NCBI RefSeq assembly: GCF_017743935.1
Contig: NZ_JAGHRE010000001.1
Span: forward strand, 62,001-126,000
Direction: 5' to 3'
Source of the DNA: Tropicibacter sp. R16_0
GTDB lineage: Bacteria > Pseudomonadota > Alphaproteobacteria > Rhodobacterales > Rhodobacteraceae
DNA: 64,000 nt
The number at the start of each line of letters is the position of its first letter. Positions within the stretch are counted from its first letter, which is position 1. The notes beneath the pieces are model-generated. The model was not told the origin of the DNA and did no database searches. It was given only the letters and a program-made list of their open reading frames with translations. A program made the translations under genes and the position numbers. Positions 44,490-54,091 of the stretch are shown piece by piece.

Positions 44490-46892
44490 ATGAAGTCGAA
44501 TTATCGCGTGGTTGTCATTGGGGGCGGCGTTGTTGGTGCCTCGGTTCTGTATCATCTGGCCAAATACGGCTGGACGGACGTGTGCCTGATCGAACGCAAG
44601 GTGCTGACTGCCGGGTCCAGCTGGCATGCGGCGGGGGGTATTCATGCACTGAACGCCGATCCAAACATCGCGGCCTTGCAGGCCTATACCATCGACCTGC
44701 TGCCCGAGATCGAGCGCGAAAGCGGGCAGAACATCGGCCTGCACATGACAGGTGGTCTGACAATGGCCGGAACGCCCGATCGATGGGAATGGCTGCAATC
44801 GGCCTATCGCGTGTTCCAATCCATCGGCATTGAGGATTGCCGCCTTGTCACCCCCGAAGAGGCGCGCGAGTTAAACCCGGTGATGTCCACCGATGGTCTG
44901 CTTGGTGGCATGTGGGCCGACCGCGAGGGATACATCGACACCACGGGTACGGTGCAGGCCTATGCGGGCGCGGCCAAGAAATACGGCGCGACCGTTGTGG
45001 AAAACAACCGCGTGCTGGAACTGAACCAGACCGCCGACGGTTGGGAGGTTGTGACCGAAAAGGGTACGATCCAGTGCGAGCATGTGGTGAACGCCGCAGG
45101 CCTTTGGGCCAAGCAGGTGGGGCGCATGGCGGGCGTGGAACTGCCGGTCTCGCCACTCAATCACCATTACCTGATCACCGATTCGATTCCAGAAGTTGCT
45201 GCGCTGGATTTTGAGCTGCCGATGACCGTCGACCTCGAAGGGTTCACTTATATGAGGCAGGACCAGAAGGGGATGTTGGTCGGCATCTATGAGATCGATC
45301 ACGACCACTGGATGGAAGACGGCGCACCTTGGGAATACGGGTTCGAGCTGCAGCAGGAGGATCTGGGCCGGATCGAGAATGAACTGACGCTGGGGTTCCA
45401 GCGTTATCCTTGCCTCAACGATGCGGGCATCAAGACCTGGGTGAACGGCGCTTTCACTTTCTCACCCGATGGCAATCCGCTGGTCGGTCCGGTTCCGGGT
45501 AAACGCGGCTACTGGACGGCCTGCGCGGTCATGGCCGGGTTCTTGCAAGGGGGCGGCGTGGGCAAATCCCTGGCCGAATGGATGATCCATGGCGAGCCCG
45601 AGGCGGATGTCTATGGCATGGATGTCGCCCGCTATGGCGATTTTGCGCAGAACAAACGATACATCCGCGAAACCACCGGGCAGTTCTACTCCCGCCGCTT
45701 CGTGATGACCTATCCTAACGAACAGTTGCCTGCAGGCCGTCCGCTGAAAATGGCCCCAGCGCATGATGCAATGACATCAGCGGGCTGCAAATGGGGCGTC
45801 AGCTGGGACCTTGAGGTGCCTCTCTACTTCGCGGAACCGGGGTTTGAGGAAACGCCAACTCTGAAACGCTCCAACGCACACGACATTGTGGCCGAGGAAT
45901 GCAAAGCGATCCGCGAGAACGTGGCACTGCTCGACATCACCGGGTTCTCGCGGTTTGAGGTCTCAGGGCCGAACGCGACTGCCTGGCTTGATCGGATCAT
46001 GGCGTCAAAGCTTCCAGCTCCTGGTCGGGCCAAGCTGGCTCCGATGCTCAGCGAGACCGGCAAGCTAAAGGGCGATCTGACAGTGCTGAATTGGGGCGAT
46101 GGGCGCTATTGGATCATGGGCAGCTACTATCTGCGCGCGTGGCACATGCGTTGGTTCAACGATCACATGGATGATGGCGTCACGGTGCGGGATCTGGGTG
46201 AAGAGGTCTGCGGCTTTGCCGTCATCGGCCCGAACTCGCAACAGGTGGTCGAGAAGCTGGCAGAACAGGACATTGGCGCGCTCAAATTCATGGGGTGCGG
46301 TCAGTTCGACATCGGGCTGGTGCGCACCCATGTGGCGCGGATGTCAGTGACGGGCGAGAAGGGGTATGAGCTCAACTGCCGCTATGGCGACCACATCGCC
46401 CTGCGCCGGATGCTTCTTGAGGCGGGCGGTGATCTGGGCATTCGCGAGGTCGGGTTCAACGCCATGCTGTCGACCCGGATCGAAAAGAGCTTTGGCATCT
46501 GGTCGGCCGAATTCACCCAAGGCTATACGCCCGGCATGACGGGCATGGACCGCTGGATCGATTGGGATAAGGACTTTGTCGGACGCGACGCCGCCATGGC
46601 CGAGCGCGATGGCAACGGTCCGGGACAAGTGCAGGTCACGCTTGAGATCGAAGCAGATGGAGCCGATGCCAGCGGGTACGAGCCGATCTGGTCGGACGGC
46701 AACCGCGTGGGATTTGTCACCTCGGGCGCATACGGACACCACACCGGTAAATCGCTGGCGATGGCTCTGGTCGATCGCGAGCAGGCCACCGTGGGCACGG
46801 ACCTGAGCGTGCATATCGTGGGGGTCGAGCGGCAGGCCAAGGTCATCGAAGCCTCGCCCTATGATCCCCAAGGCAAGGCGATGCGGGGGTGA
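44490..46892 (+). CDS. Dimethylglycine/sarcosine dehydrogenase-like FAD enzyme with GcvT domain
   Basis: An 800-residue two-domain enzyme. The FAD-dependent oxidoreductase domain opens with VVIGGGVVGASVLYHLAKYG and the His-flavinylation-type region SSWHAAGGIHAL (about residues 45-58). The C-terminal half (from about 430) is the GcvT-like tetrahydrofolate domain, e.g. LLDITGFSRFEVSGPNATAWLDRI and the end segment GHHTGKSLAMALVDRE. Such enzymes oxidatively demethylate N-methylglycines and pass the one-carbon unit to tetrahydrofolate. It starts the operon with an MttB-like and a DadA-like gene; GGGAGGG precedes the ATG. Confidence 0.88.
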   Translation: MKSNYRVVVIGGGVVGASVLYHLAKYGWTDVCLIERKVLTAGSSWHAAGGIHALNADPNIAALQAYTIDLLPEIERESGQNIGLHMTGGLTMAGTPDRWEWLQSAYRVFQSIGIEDCRLVTPEEARELNPVMSTDGLLGGMWADREGYIDTTGTVQAYAGAAKKYGATVVENNRVLELNQTADGWEVVTEKGTIQCEHVVNAAGLWAKQVGRMAGVELPVSPLNHHYLITDSIPEVAALDFELPMTVDLEGFTYMRQDQKGMLVGIYEIDHDHWMEDGAPWEYGFELQQEDLGRIENELTLGFQRYPCLNDAGIKTWVNGAFTFSPDGNPLVGPVPGKRGYWTACAVMAGFLQGGGVGKSLAEWMIHGEPEADVYGMDVARYGDFAQNKRYIRETTGQFYSRRFVMTYPNEQLPAGRPLKMAPAHDAMTSAGCKWGVSWDLEVPLYFAEPGFEETPTLKRSNAHDIVAEECKAIRENVALLDITGFSRFEVSGPNATAWLDRIMASKLPAPGRAKLAPMLSETGKLKGDLTVLNWGDGRYWIMGSYYLRAWHMRWFNDHMDDGVTVRDLGEEVCGFAVIGPNSQQVVEKLAEQDIGALKFMGCGQFDIGLVRTHVARMSVTGEKGYELNCRYGDHIALRRMLLEAGGDLGIREVGFNAMLSTRIEKSFGIWSAEFTQGYTPGMTGMDRWIDWDKDFVGRDAAMAERDGNGPGQVQVTLEIEADGADASGYEPIWSDGNRVGFVTSGAYGHHTGKSLAMALVDREQATVGTDLSVHIVGVERQAKVIEASPYDPQGKAMRG

Positions 46893-46895
46893 TGC

Positions 46896-48455
46896 ATGAC
46901 CACTGACAGCCAAACACGTGGGGAGCCAAGGGGGCGACGCAGGCGCGGGCGGGCCGAGGCCGCGCCAACGCCAAACCGCGAGGTGAACTATCGCCAGTTG
47001 AAGAACCCCTTTCCGCTGATGGAGGTGTTCCCGGCGGATCAAATCGCCGATATGCATGAAACCGCGCTCAGGATGCTCGAAGAGCTGGGGATGAAAGTGC
47101 TGTTGCCCGAGGCGCGGCAGATCTATGCCAAGGGCGGTGCGCGCGTCGATGAAGACAGTGAGATGGTGTTCATCGGTCGCGACATGGTGGAGGCGGCTTT
47201 GGCGACAGCTCCAAAGTCGATCCCCTGCCATGCAGGCGCGCGGCACAGGGATTTCACGCTGGAACTGGGCAGCCTGGTGTTCCAACCCGGCGCAGGCGCG
47301 CCCAATGCCACCGATCTGGTGCGCGGTCGCCGCCCGGCCTCGGGTCAAGATTACCTGGAGTTCCTCAAACTGACGCATCACTTTGACGTCTTCCAGATGA
47401 TCTCACCCCAGGTCGAGCCACAGGATGTGCCGACCCACCTGCGCCACTACTTCACCACGCAGGCGCAGATGGAACTGACGGACAAGTTCCCGTTCTTCTT
47501 CTCGCGCGGGACGCCGCAGGTGATGGACTGTTTCGAAATGCTGTCGATTGCGCGTGGCCTGTCGGATGACGAATTCCGCAGCGCGGCGCATTCCTATACC
47601 ATCATCAACACCAACAGCCCCCGCACGCTGGACATTCCCATGGCGCAGGGGCTGATCGACTTTGCCCGCTATGGGCAGGTGTCTATCGTCACGCCGTTTA
47701 CCCTGATGGGGGCGATGGCGCCGATCACGGTGGCGGGCGCGATCACGCTCAGCCACGCCGAAGTGCTGGCGGCGCTGGTTCTGACCCAGCTGACCAACCC
47801 CGGCGCGCCGGTGTGTTATGGCACTTTTACCAGCAACGTGGACATGAAGTCGGGCGCGCCTGCCTTTGGTACGCCCTCGCATTTCCAGGCCTCTCTGGCC
47901 GCTGGACAATTGGCGCGCCATTTGGGGCTGCCCTGGCGCTCGGCAGCAGGATCAGCCTCGAACCTCAACGATGTGCAGGCGGCGAACGAGAACCAGTTCG
48001 GCCTCTGGGGCTGTTTGATGGCGGGGGCCACGGTGGTGATCCATTCGGCAGGCTGGCTAGAGGGCGGTTTGACGGTGTCGTTTGAAAAGATGATCTGTGA
48101 TGCCGAGGTTCTCAACATGGTGGCCGAGCTCTGCGCCGGGGCGCAGGCGGGCACGGCCGAGATCGGCTATGACACAGCTCTGCGCGAGGTGGACCCCAGC
48201 GGGCATTTCTTTGCCACCAGCCAGACTATGGAGCGCTACAACACCGCGTTTTATGCGCCGCATGTCCATGACTACGCCAATTTCGGCACCTGGACCGAAC
48301 GTGGGGCGGTCGATGCAAACAACCGTGCCACCGGCGTGTGGCAGGGTATTCTGGCGAACTTCCAGCCGCCTAAGCAGGACGGTGACCGCATTGGCAATCT
48401 GAAAGACTTCATCGCACGCCGTACCGAAGAAGGCGGCGCGCCGCCGGAGAGTTGA
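46896..48455 (+). CDS. Trimethylamine methyltransferase (MttB) family protein, non-pyrrolysine
   Basis: A 519-residue member of the MttB superfamily. A basic, disordered N-terminal extension (GEPRGRRRRGRAEAAPTP) precedes the TIM-barrel, in which FPLMEVFPADQIADMHETALRMLEELG and TPFTLMGAMAPITVAGAITLSHAEVLAAL are typical. The gene has no in-frame TAG, so it is not a pyrrolysine-type TMA enzyme; relatives lacking Pyl include the glycine betaine enzyme MtgB. These act on a quaternary amine and hand the methyl group to a corrinoid protein, but no corrinoid-protein gene is seen nearby. It begins four bases after the dehydrogenase-like gene. Confidence 0.87.
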   Translation: MTTDSQTRGEPRGRRRRGRAEAAPTPNREVNYRQLKNPFPLMEVFPADQIADMHETALRMLEELGMKVLLPEARQIYAKGGARVDEDSEMVFIGRDMVEAALATAPKSIPCHAGARHRDFTLELGSLVFQPGAGAPNATDLVRGRRPASGQDYLEFLKLTHHFDVFQMISPQVEPQDVPTHLRHYFTTQAQMELTDKFPFFFSRGTPQVMDCFEMLSIARGLSDDEFRSAAHSYTIINTNSPRTLDIPMAQGLIDFARYGQVSIVTPFTLMGAMAPITVAGAITLSHAEVLAALVLTQLTNPGAPVCYGTFTSNVDMKSGAPAFGTPSHFQASLAAGQLARHLGLPWRSAAGSASNLNDVQAANENQFGLWGCLMAGATVVIHSAGWLEGGLTVSFEKMICDAEVLNMVAELCAGAQAGTAEIGYDTALREVDPSGHFFATSQTMERYNTAFYAPHVHDYANFGTWTERGAVDANNRATGVWQGILANFQPPKQDGDRIGNLKDFIARRTEEGGAPPES

Positions 48456-48468
48456 GAGAGGACGCAAC

Positions 48469-49773
48469 ATGAGTAATCCAGACGCAATCATCATCGGCAC
48501 CGGCGTCATCGGTGCGGCCATTGCATTCGAAATGGCCAAGGCGGGTCGCAACACCCTGTCGTTGGACCGCAATGCGCAAGTGGGCCATGGCTCCACCGCC
48601 GGGTCCTGCGCGATCATCCGGATGCATTATTCGACCTTCGACGGCACCGCCTTTGCCTGGGAGGGGTACCACTATTGGCGCGATTGGGCGGATTATCTGG
48701 GCCTGCCTGAAGGGGCGAACTTGGCGCAGTTCAAACAGACCGGGTGCCTGGTCATGAAAACGGACGCCAACGGTCAGCTTGAGAAGCACATGAAATACAG
48801 CGCCGAGCTCGACTGCCCGTTTGAGGAATGGTCGCCCGAGCAGATCACCGACAAACTGCCCGTCTATACTCTCGACAGTTTTGCCCCGGCCAAACGAATG
48901 GATGATCCGGAATTTGGCCATCCCAACGGGCGCAAGATGGATGGCGCGGTGTTTTGGCCACAAGCGGGTTATGTCACAGATCCGGCGCTGAGCGCGCAGA
49001 ACCTGATGGATGCCGCCCGTCAGCATGGGGCCGAGGTACGCACCGGCGCCGAAGTGGTCGAGATCCTGCAATCAGATGGTCGTGTCAGCGGTGTCAAATT
49101 GGCGGATGGAGAGGTAATTCACGCCCCCGTGGTGATCAACGTGGCGGGGCCCGGGTCGGCCATTGTCAACAAGATGGCGGGCGTTCTGGATGACATGACC
49201 ATCGAAACCCGGCCCTTGCGGCAGGAAGTCGTACATGTGCCCAGCCCCGAGGGGTTCAATTTCGAAGAGCAGGGCACCATCGTGTCGGACAGTGATATCT
49301 CGCTCTATGTGCGCCCCGAGCATGGCAACCATATCTTGATCGGTTCGGAAGACCCTGAATGTGACCCGCATCAGTGGTGCGCGGATGACAAGGACTATAA
49401 CCGCGAGTTCACCGACCAATGGACCACCCAGGCGATGCGCTATGCGCAGAGGGTGCCATCGCTTGGCATTCCGTCAAAAACGCGCGGGGTGGTGGACCTC
49501 TATGATGCCTCGACCGACTGGATTCCGATCTATGACAAATCCAGCTTGCCGGGGTTCTACATGGCCTGCGGCACCAGCGGGAACCAATACAAGAACGCCC
49601 CAATCGCTGGTAAGATGATGGCTGCTTTGGTCGACTATTGCGAGGGCGGAGGGGACCATGATGCCCAGCCGCTTCAGTTCAAACTGCCCTATACCGGGCA
49701 CATGATTGACGTCGGTTTCTATTCACGCAAACGCCCGATCAACGAGGAAAGCAGTTTTTCGGTATTGGGTTAA
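48469..49773 (+). CDS. FAD-dependent oxidoreductase (DadA/sarcosine oxidase beta type)
   Basis: A 434-residue D-amino-acid-oxidase-fold flavoprotein. The dinucleotide motif IIIGTGVIGAAIAFEMAKAG is at the N-terminus, followed by the STAGSCAIIRMHYS region; the C-terminal FAD pocket is in MACGTSGNQYKNAP. It lies 13 bases after the MttB-like gene and probably oxidises an N-methyl amino acid made in this pathway. No partner subunits of heterotetrameric sarcosine oxidase are present. Confidence 0.84.
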   Translation: MSNPDAIIIGTGVIGAAIAFEMAKAGRNTLSLDRNAQVGHGSTAGSCAIIRMHYSTFDGTAFAWEGYHYWRDWADYLGLPEGANLAQFKQTGCLVMKTDANGQLEKHMKYSAELDCPFEEWSPEQITDKLPVYTLDSFAPAKRMDDPEFGHPNGRKMDGAVFWPQAGYVTDPALSAQNLMDAARQHGAEVRTGAEVVEILQSDGRVSGVKLADGEVIHAPVVINVAGPGSAIVNKMAGVLDDMTIETRPLRQEVVHVPSPEGFNFEEQGTIVSDSDISLYVRPEHGNHILIGSEDPECDPHQWCADDKDYNREFTDQWTTQAMRYAQRVPSLGIPSKTRGVVDLYDASTDWIPIYDKSSLPGFYMACGTSGNQYKNAPIAGKMMAALVDYCEGGGDHDAQPLQFKLPYTGHMIDVGFYSRKRPINEESSFSVLG

Positions 49774-49841
49774 TAACTGGATCAGGGGGATGACCGGGCT
49801 AATTGGCAAGGTCTGAACCAGCAGCCGAGGGCCTCCTGATC

Positions 49842-50570
49842 ATGACATCCACCGGACCAAAAGTACTGATCCTGGGCTCTGCGCCCTGCGTGCAAGAAGC
49901 AGCAGATTGGTCGCGTGGGCCCTTTACCCACATCCTGGCCATCAACAACGCCTGGCGGGTGCGATCGGATTGGGATTTCCTGATCCACCCCGAGGATTTT
50001 CCGGAAGAGAACCAGCCCCAGCACCTGCTGCCCAACCAGCAGATCATAACTGCGCAAGACTATGTGCCGGCGCAGAATGCCTATGGCGGGTTTGTCTATG
50101 CTGGCGGCACCATGGCCTTTACGGCGGGTTATTGGGCGCTGCACGCGTTGAAGCCGGACGTGATCGCATACTTCGGTTGCGACATGGTTTATCCTGCGCA
50201 GGGCAACACGCATTTCTACGGCAAGGGGCAGGCGGATCCGCTGCGGAAGGACATCACCCTGCGCTCGCTTGAGGCCAAATCCGCGCGTTTGATGCAATAC
50301 GCCGCCCGCCAAGGGTGTCGCATGGTGCGCCTGTCCAAAGGAGAGAGCCGTTTGGTGTGTCCTTCGACCGACCCGAACCACATGAGCCAGACCCATCTGG
50401 CCGATGCCTCACGCCTGGACCATGTCGAGGCACAAGAGCGCGCGCTGGGCTATTTCGTCCCCTCGGGCCGCTATTGGCAGGTTGCGACCCGGTTCGACCC
50501 AGTAGAGTTGGACCGGATTGACCGACTGTGGCTTGGCAACATACAGCCGCAGGATGTTAAGGCTGCCTAG
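49842..50570 (+). CDS. Conserved hypothetical protein (possible DUF115/sialyltransferase-like fold)
   Basis: A 242-residue cytosolic protein I do not firmly recognise. It begins VLILGSAPCVQEA, a nucleotide-site-like loop, and has DFLIHPEDFPEEN and the segment IAYFGCDMVYPAQGNTHFYGKGQADPLRK; the latter pattern resembles DUF115/6-hydroxymethylpterin kinase-like and bacterial GT29/GT42-like Rossmann proteins. ATG at 49842 is used, with the alternative at 49803 lacking a better site. It is 68 bases after the oxidoreductase, and its TAG stop shares CTAG with the stop of the convergent ferredoxin oxidoreductase gene. Confidence 0.6.
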   Translation: MTSTGPKVLILGSAPCVQEAADWSRGPFTHILAINNAWRVRSDWDFLIHPEDFPEENQPQHLLPNQQIITAQDYVPAQNAYGGFVYAGGTMAFTAGYWALHALKPDVIAYFGCDMVYPAQGNTHFYGKGQADPLRKDITLRSLEAKSARLMQYAARQGCRMVRLSKGESRLVCPSTDPNHMSQTHLADASRLDHVEAQERALGYFVPSGRYWQVATRFDPVELDRIDRLWLGNIQPQDVKAA

Positions 50571-53500
50571 TTCTTTAAGGCGCTCTTAAGGTCTGTGAAC
50601 TTGGCTTTGGCATCTTTGACAGCCTGTTCGCGCACTGGCCCGTATCCGCGAATGTCATCTGCTACGGACAGGATCGCCTGCCAAGCCTCGGTATCCGTTG
50701 CTTGATCCAACAGCCCCTCGTACCATGCCAGCGTTTCGCGATGCATCTTGGCCTCGGAATGGTAGCCGAACGGGTTCAGAGGTGAATTGCGCAAACCTTT
50801 GCCCTTGGCCAGAAGCCCCAGAACCGGCTGCATCCATGGCCCAAATGCGCGCTTTGCGGGGCGTCCGCGACCGTCCTTACCAAAGTTCAGGATCGGCGGG
50901 GCCATGTGGTAGTTGACCTTGAAATTCCCTTCGAACTGCTGGTCCAACTCGTCGGCAAAGGCCTGTCCAGTCATCAGGCGCGCGACCTCGAACTCATCCT
51001 TGTAGGCCATCAGTTTGAACAGATTGCGCGCGGCGATCTTGGCCAGATCATCCGATGTTCTGGCGCGGAGTTGCTCAATCCGGTCGGTGTAGCGTTTCGC
51101 GTAGTCCGCGTTCTGATAGTCGGTCAGGAACGCGGCGCGGCGCGCAATCATCTGGTCCAGAGTTTCTGGCTGTACCTCGGGCGTGATCATATCGTTCAGG
51201 CGCGTAGGATCCGCCGCCATAGCACGCCCCACGGCAAAGGCCAGCTTGTTCTTTTCAACGGCCACACCGTTCAGCAGGATCGCTTGTGACAGGGACATCT
51301 GGTCAACCGGGACCAGCCCCTTTTGCCAGGCAAAGCCCAGCATCATCACATTGGCAAAGACCGCATCCCCCAGCACCTGTTCGGCCAGCGCGTTGGCATC
51401 GAACCCGGCCACATTACCGGCACCCACAACCCGTGAAATCTCAACCTCTCGGGTGTCGACGTTCAACTGCGCATCGCGGCGCAGAACCAGATCGCCGGTT
51501 GGCATCTCGGCCCGGTTCAAGACCACTCGCGTGCCCGCCCGATAATGCGCCGACGCCTTGGGGGCCGAGCTGACCACCACATCGCAGCCGATCACCGCAT
51601 CCGCCGTGCCCTGGTCGATCCGCACCTGGTTCAGCGCCTCGGGCGCAGCACCCAAGCGGATATAGCTGAGCACGGTGCCGAATTTCTGTGCAAAGCCCGT
51701 GAAATCGAGGACTGAGCTGCCCTTGCCTTCAAGGTGCGCAGCCATGGTGATCAGCGCGCCGACGGTCACAACGCCGGTGCCGCCCACCCCCGTGACCAAA
51801 AGGTCAAAAGGGTCCGTGAGTGGTGGAAGCTCGGGGGTGGGCAGACCGGCCTCGATGGTCTCCAGATCCAGTGTCACGGCGCGTTTGCGCCGGGTGGCAC
51901 CTTCGACAGTGACAAAGCTGGGGCAGAACCCTTCGAGGCATGAGAAATCCTTGTTGCAGGAACTCAGGTTGATCTTGCGCTTGCGACCCAGGGGTGTTTC
52001 GCGCGGCTCGACGCTCAGGCAATTCGAGGCCACCGAACAATCACCGCAGCCTTCGCAGACCAGATCGTTGATCCAGGCGAACCGCTTGGGGTCGTCCATC
52101 GTGCCCCGCTTGCGGCGGCGGCGTTTCTCGGTGGCGCAGGTTTGTTCGTAGATCAGGACAGTGACGCCGGGAATATCGCGCAGCTCGCGTTGCACCTGAT
52201 CCATTTCCTTGCGGTCGTGGAATGAGGTGTTAGCCGGGAAATCAGAGCGTGAGAATTTTTCGATGTTGTCCGACACCAAGGCGATCCGATCGACCCCCTC
52301 AGCCCGGCAGGTCTGGGCGATGCCAGATACGCTGACAGGGCCGTCCACAGGCTGGCCACCGGTCATCGCAACCGCGTCGTTATAGAGGATCTTGTAAGTG
52401 ATATTGGTGCCTGCCGCGACCGCCTGACGGATCGCGAGTGAGCCGGAGTGATACCAGGTGCCTTCGCCCAGGTTCTGGAAAATATGCTTGCCACCGTTGA
52501 ATTTGGAGGTAACCACATGCGGCACTCCTTCGCCGCCCATCTGCGCATATCCCACGGTCTGGCGGTCCATCCAACTGGCCATGACGTGACAGCCGATACC
52601 ACTGGCTGCGGTGGACCCCTCGGGCACTTTGGTCGAGCTGTTGTGCGGGCAGCCCGAGCAGAAATACGGCGTCCGGGTGGCACCGGGCACGTTGATCAAC
52701 TGCGGCGGCGTGTCGGTCAGCGCTTTGGCTTTGGCGGGTAGACCCTCTTCGGGGAAAAACGCATCCAGACGCGCGGCGACGATCGGGGCCAGCATCAGCG
52801 GGCTCAGCTCTCCGGTCCAGGGGATCAGCGGCTCACCGTGGCTGTCGTATTTACCGACCATCTTATGCGGTTTGTCACCTGGCCAGTCATAGAAATACTC
52901 CTTGAACTGGCTTTCGATGATGCCGCGCTTTTCTTCGACCACCAACACCTCGGCCTTGCCTTTTACAAAGCGCAGGGCGTTGCGGCGCGCCAGCGGCCAA
53001 ACCATGCCGACCTTGTAGATGTCGATGCCCAATTCACGGCACTTGGCCTCATCCAGCCCCAGCAGGCGCAAGGCCTCCATCAGGTCCAGATGGCCCTTGC
53101 CGGTGGTGACAAAACCGAACTTGGCCTTATCGATGTCATAGACGCGGCGGTCGATCGGGTTGGCCTCGGCAAAGGCACGCACGGCGCGCAGCTTGTGTTG
53201 AATGCGGGTTTCAATTTCGGGCGAAGGCAGATCAGCAGATCGCACATGCAACCCGCCCGCCGGCAGGTCGATCTGGGGCAGCTCAAACACGCGATCAGGG
53301 TGCAGTTCCACCGAGCGCGCGCTTTCCACCGTCTCGCTGATTGCCTTGAAGCCCACCCAAGTTCCGGAAAACCGCGACAATGCCAGCCCGTATTCACCGT
53401 ATTCCAGATACTCATCGATCGACGCCGGGTTCAGCGTCGGCATGAACCAGGACATGAAGGCCACGTCGGATTGATGCGGCATCGAACTGGACACGCAGCC

Positions 53501-53959
53501 GTGGTCATCGCCTGCGACCACAAGCACGCCGCCCTTGGGCGCCGAGCCGTAGGCGTTGCCGTGTTTCAGCGCGTCACCCGAGCGATCCACGCCGGGGCCC
53601 TTGCCGTACCACATGGAAAACACGCCCTCGACCTCGCAATGCGGGTCCAGCGTGGCCTGCTGCGCGCCCAAAACAGCCGTGGCGCCCAGATCCTCGTTCA
53701 CTGCGGGCATGAATTTGATCTTGTCCTCGCCCAACCGTTCCCGAGCGCGCCACATCTCCAGATCCAACGCGCCAAGCGGCGAACCCCGATAGCCCGACAC
53801 GAAACCGGCCGTGTTCAGCCCCGCCTCGCGATCGCGCCGGGCCTGATCCATCATGATCCTCGCCAAAGCTTGGGTCCCGGTCAGGAATACCCGTCCGGTG
53901 GTGTTGGTATAGCGATCCGAGAGTTGATACGGGCGGAGGTTCGGCGCGTGCTGTGTCAT
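50567..53959 (-). CDS. Indolepyruvate ferredoxin oxidoreductase, fused alpha-beta (IorAB-like)
   Basis: A 1130-residue fusion that decarboxylates aryl- or branched-chain 2-oxoacids to acyl-CoA with ferredoxin or another acceptor. The pyruvate-ferredoxin-oxidoreductase-like N-terminal domain contains FVSGYRGSPLGALDLEMW; the TPP-binding region follows (IGCHVMASWMDRQT, MGGEGVPHV); the iron-sulfur cysteines appear in VCEGCGDCSVASNCLSVEP and NLSSCNKDFSCLEGFCPSF; the gamma-type domain starts TGVGGTGVVTVGALITMAAHLEG. ATG at 53959 is used rather than a TTG three codons earlier. It is divergent from an AsnC-type regulator. Confidence 0.87.
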   Translation of the reverse strand: MTQHAPNLRPYQLSDRYTNTTGRVFLTGTQALARIMMDQARRDREAGLNTAGFVSGYRGSPLGALDLEMWRARERLGEDKIKFMPAVNEDLGATAVLGAQQATLDPHCEVEGVFSMWYGKGPGVDRSGDALKHGNAYGSAPKGGVLVVAGDDHGCVSSSMPHQSDVAFMSWFMPTLNPASIDEYLEYGEYGLALSRFSGTWVGFKAISETVESARSVELHPDRVFELPQIDLPAGGLHVRSADLPSPEIETRIQHKLRAVRAFAEANPIDRRVYDIDKAKFGFVTTGKGHLDLMEALRLLGLDEAKCRELGIDIYKVGMVWPLARRNALRFVKGKAEVLVVEEKRGIIESQFKEYFYDWPGDKPHKMVGKYDSHGEPLIPWTGELSPLMLAPIVAARLDAFFPEEGLPAKAKALTDTPPQLINVPGATRTPYFCSGCPHNSSTKVPEGSTAASGIGCHVMASWMDRQTVGYAQMGGEGVPHVVTSKFNGGKHIFQNLGEGTWYHSGSLAIRQAVAAGTNITYKILYNDAVAMTGGQPVDGPVSVSGIAQTCRAEGVDRIALVSDNIEKFSRSDFPANTSFHDRKEMDQVQRELRDIPGVTVLIYEQTCATEKRRRRKRGTMDDPKRFAWINDLVCEGCGDCSVASNCLSVEPRETPLGRKRKINLSSCNKDFSCLEGFCPSFVTVEGATRRKRAVTLDLETIEAGLPTPELPPLTDPFDLLVTGVGGTGVVTVGALITMAAHLEGKGSSVLDFTGFAQKFGTVLSYIRLGAAPEALNQVRIDQGTADAVIGCDVVVSSAPKASAHYRAGTRVVLNRAEMPTGDLVLRRDAQLNVDTREVEISRVVGAGNVAGFDANALAEQVLGDAVFANVMMLGFAWQKGLVPVDQMSLSQAILLNGVAVEKNKLAFAVGRAMAADPTRLNDMITPEVQPETLDQMIARRAAFLTDYQNADYAKRYTDRIEQLRARTSDDLAKIAARNLFKLMAYKDEFEVARLMTGQAFADELDQQFEGNFKVNYHMAPPILNFGKDGRGRPAKRAFGPWMQPVLGLLAKGKGLRNSPLNPFGYHSEAKMHRETLAWYEGLLDQATDTEAWQAILSVADDIRGYGPVREQAVKDAKAKFTDLKSALKN

Positions 53960-53967
53960 GGCTGGCA

Positions 53968-54056
53968 AACAATCGTTGTTGGCGTGGGTCTGAACAATTT
54001 GCCTTGTTTTGGGTGGAATAGCTTTCCAATTTTCGCGGTGAATGATGAAATTTTGG
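53968..54056. promoter_or_regulatory. Symmetric sites in the ior/AsnC divergent promoter
   Basis: AACAA-TCG-TTGTT (53968-53980) touches the ior start codon region, and an AT-rich imperfect repeat, CCAATTTTC at 54026 facing GAAATTTTGG ending at 54056, is centred in the gap. Lrp/AsnC proteins favour such AT-rich dyads. Confidence 0.4.
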
Positions 54057-54091
54057 TTTGATCAACCGGATAGGGGCGATATTTTGGGTGA

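Noticed and set aside
46896-48455. Pyrrolysine-containing TMA methyltransferase
   Set aside because: The frame contains no in-frame TAG before its terminal stop, and no pyl genes are present; it is a non-Pyl member.
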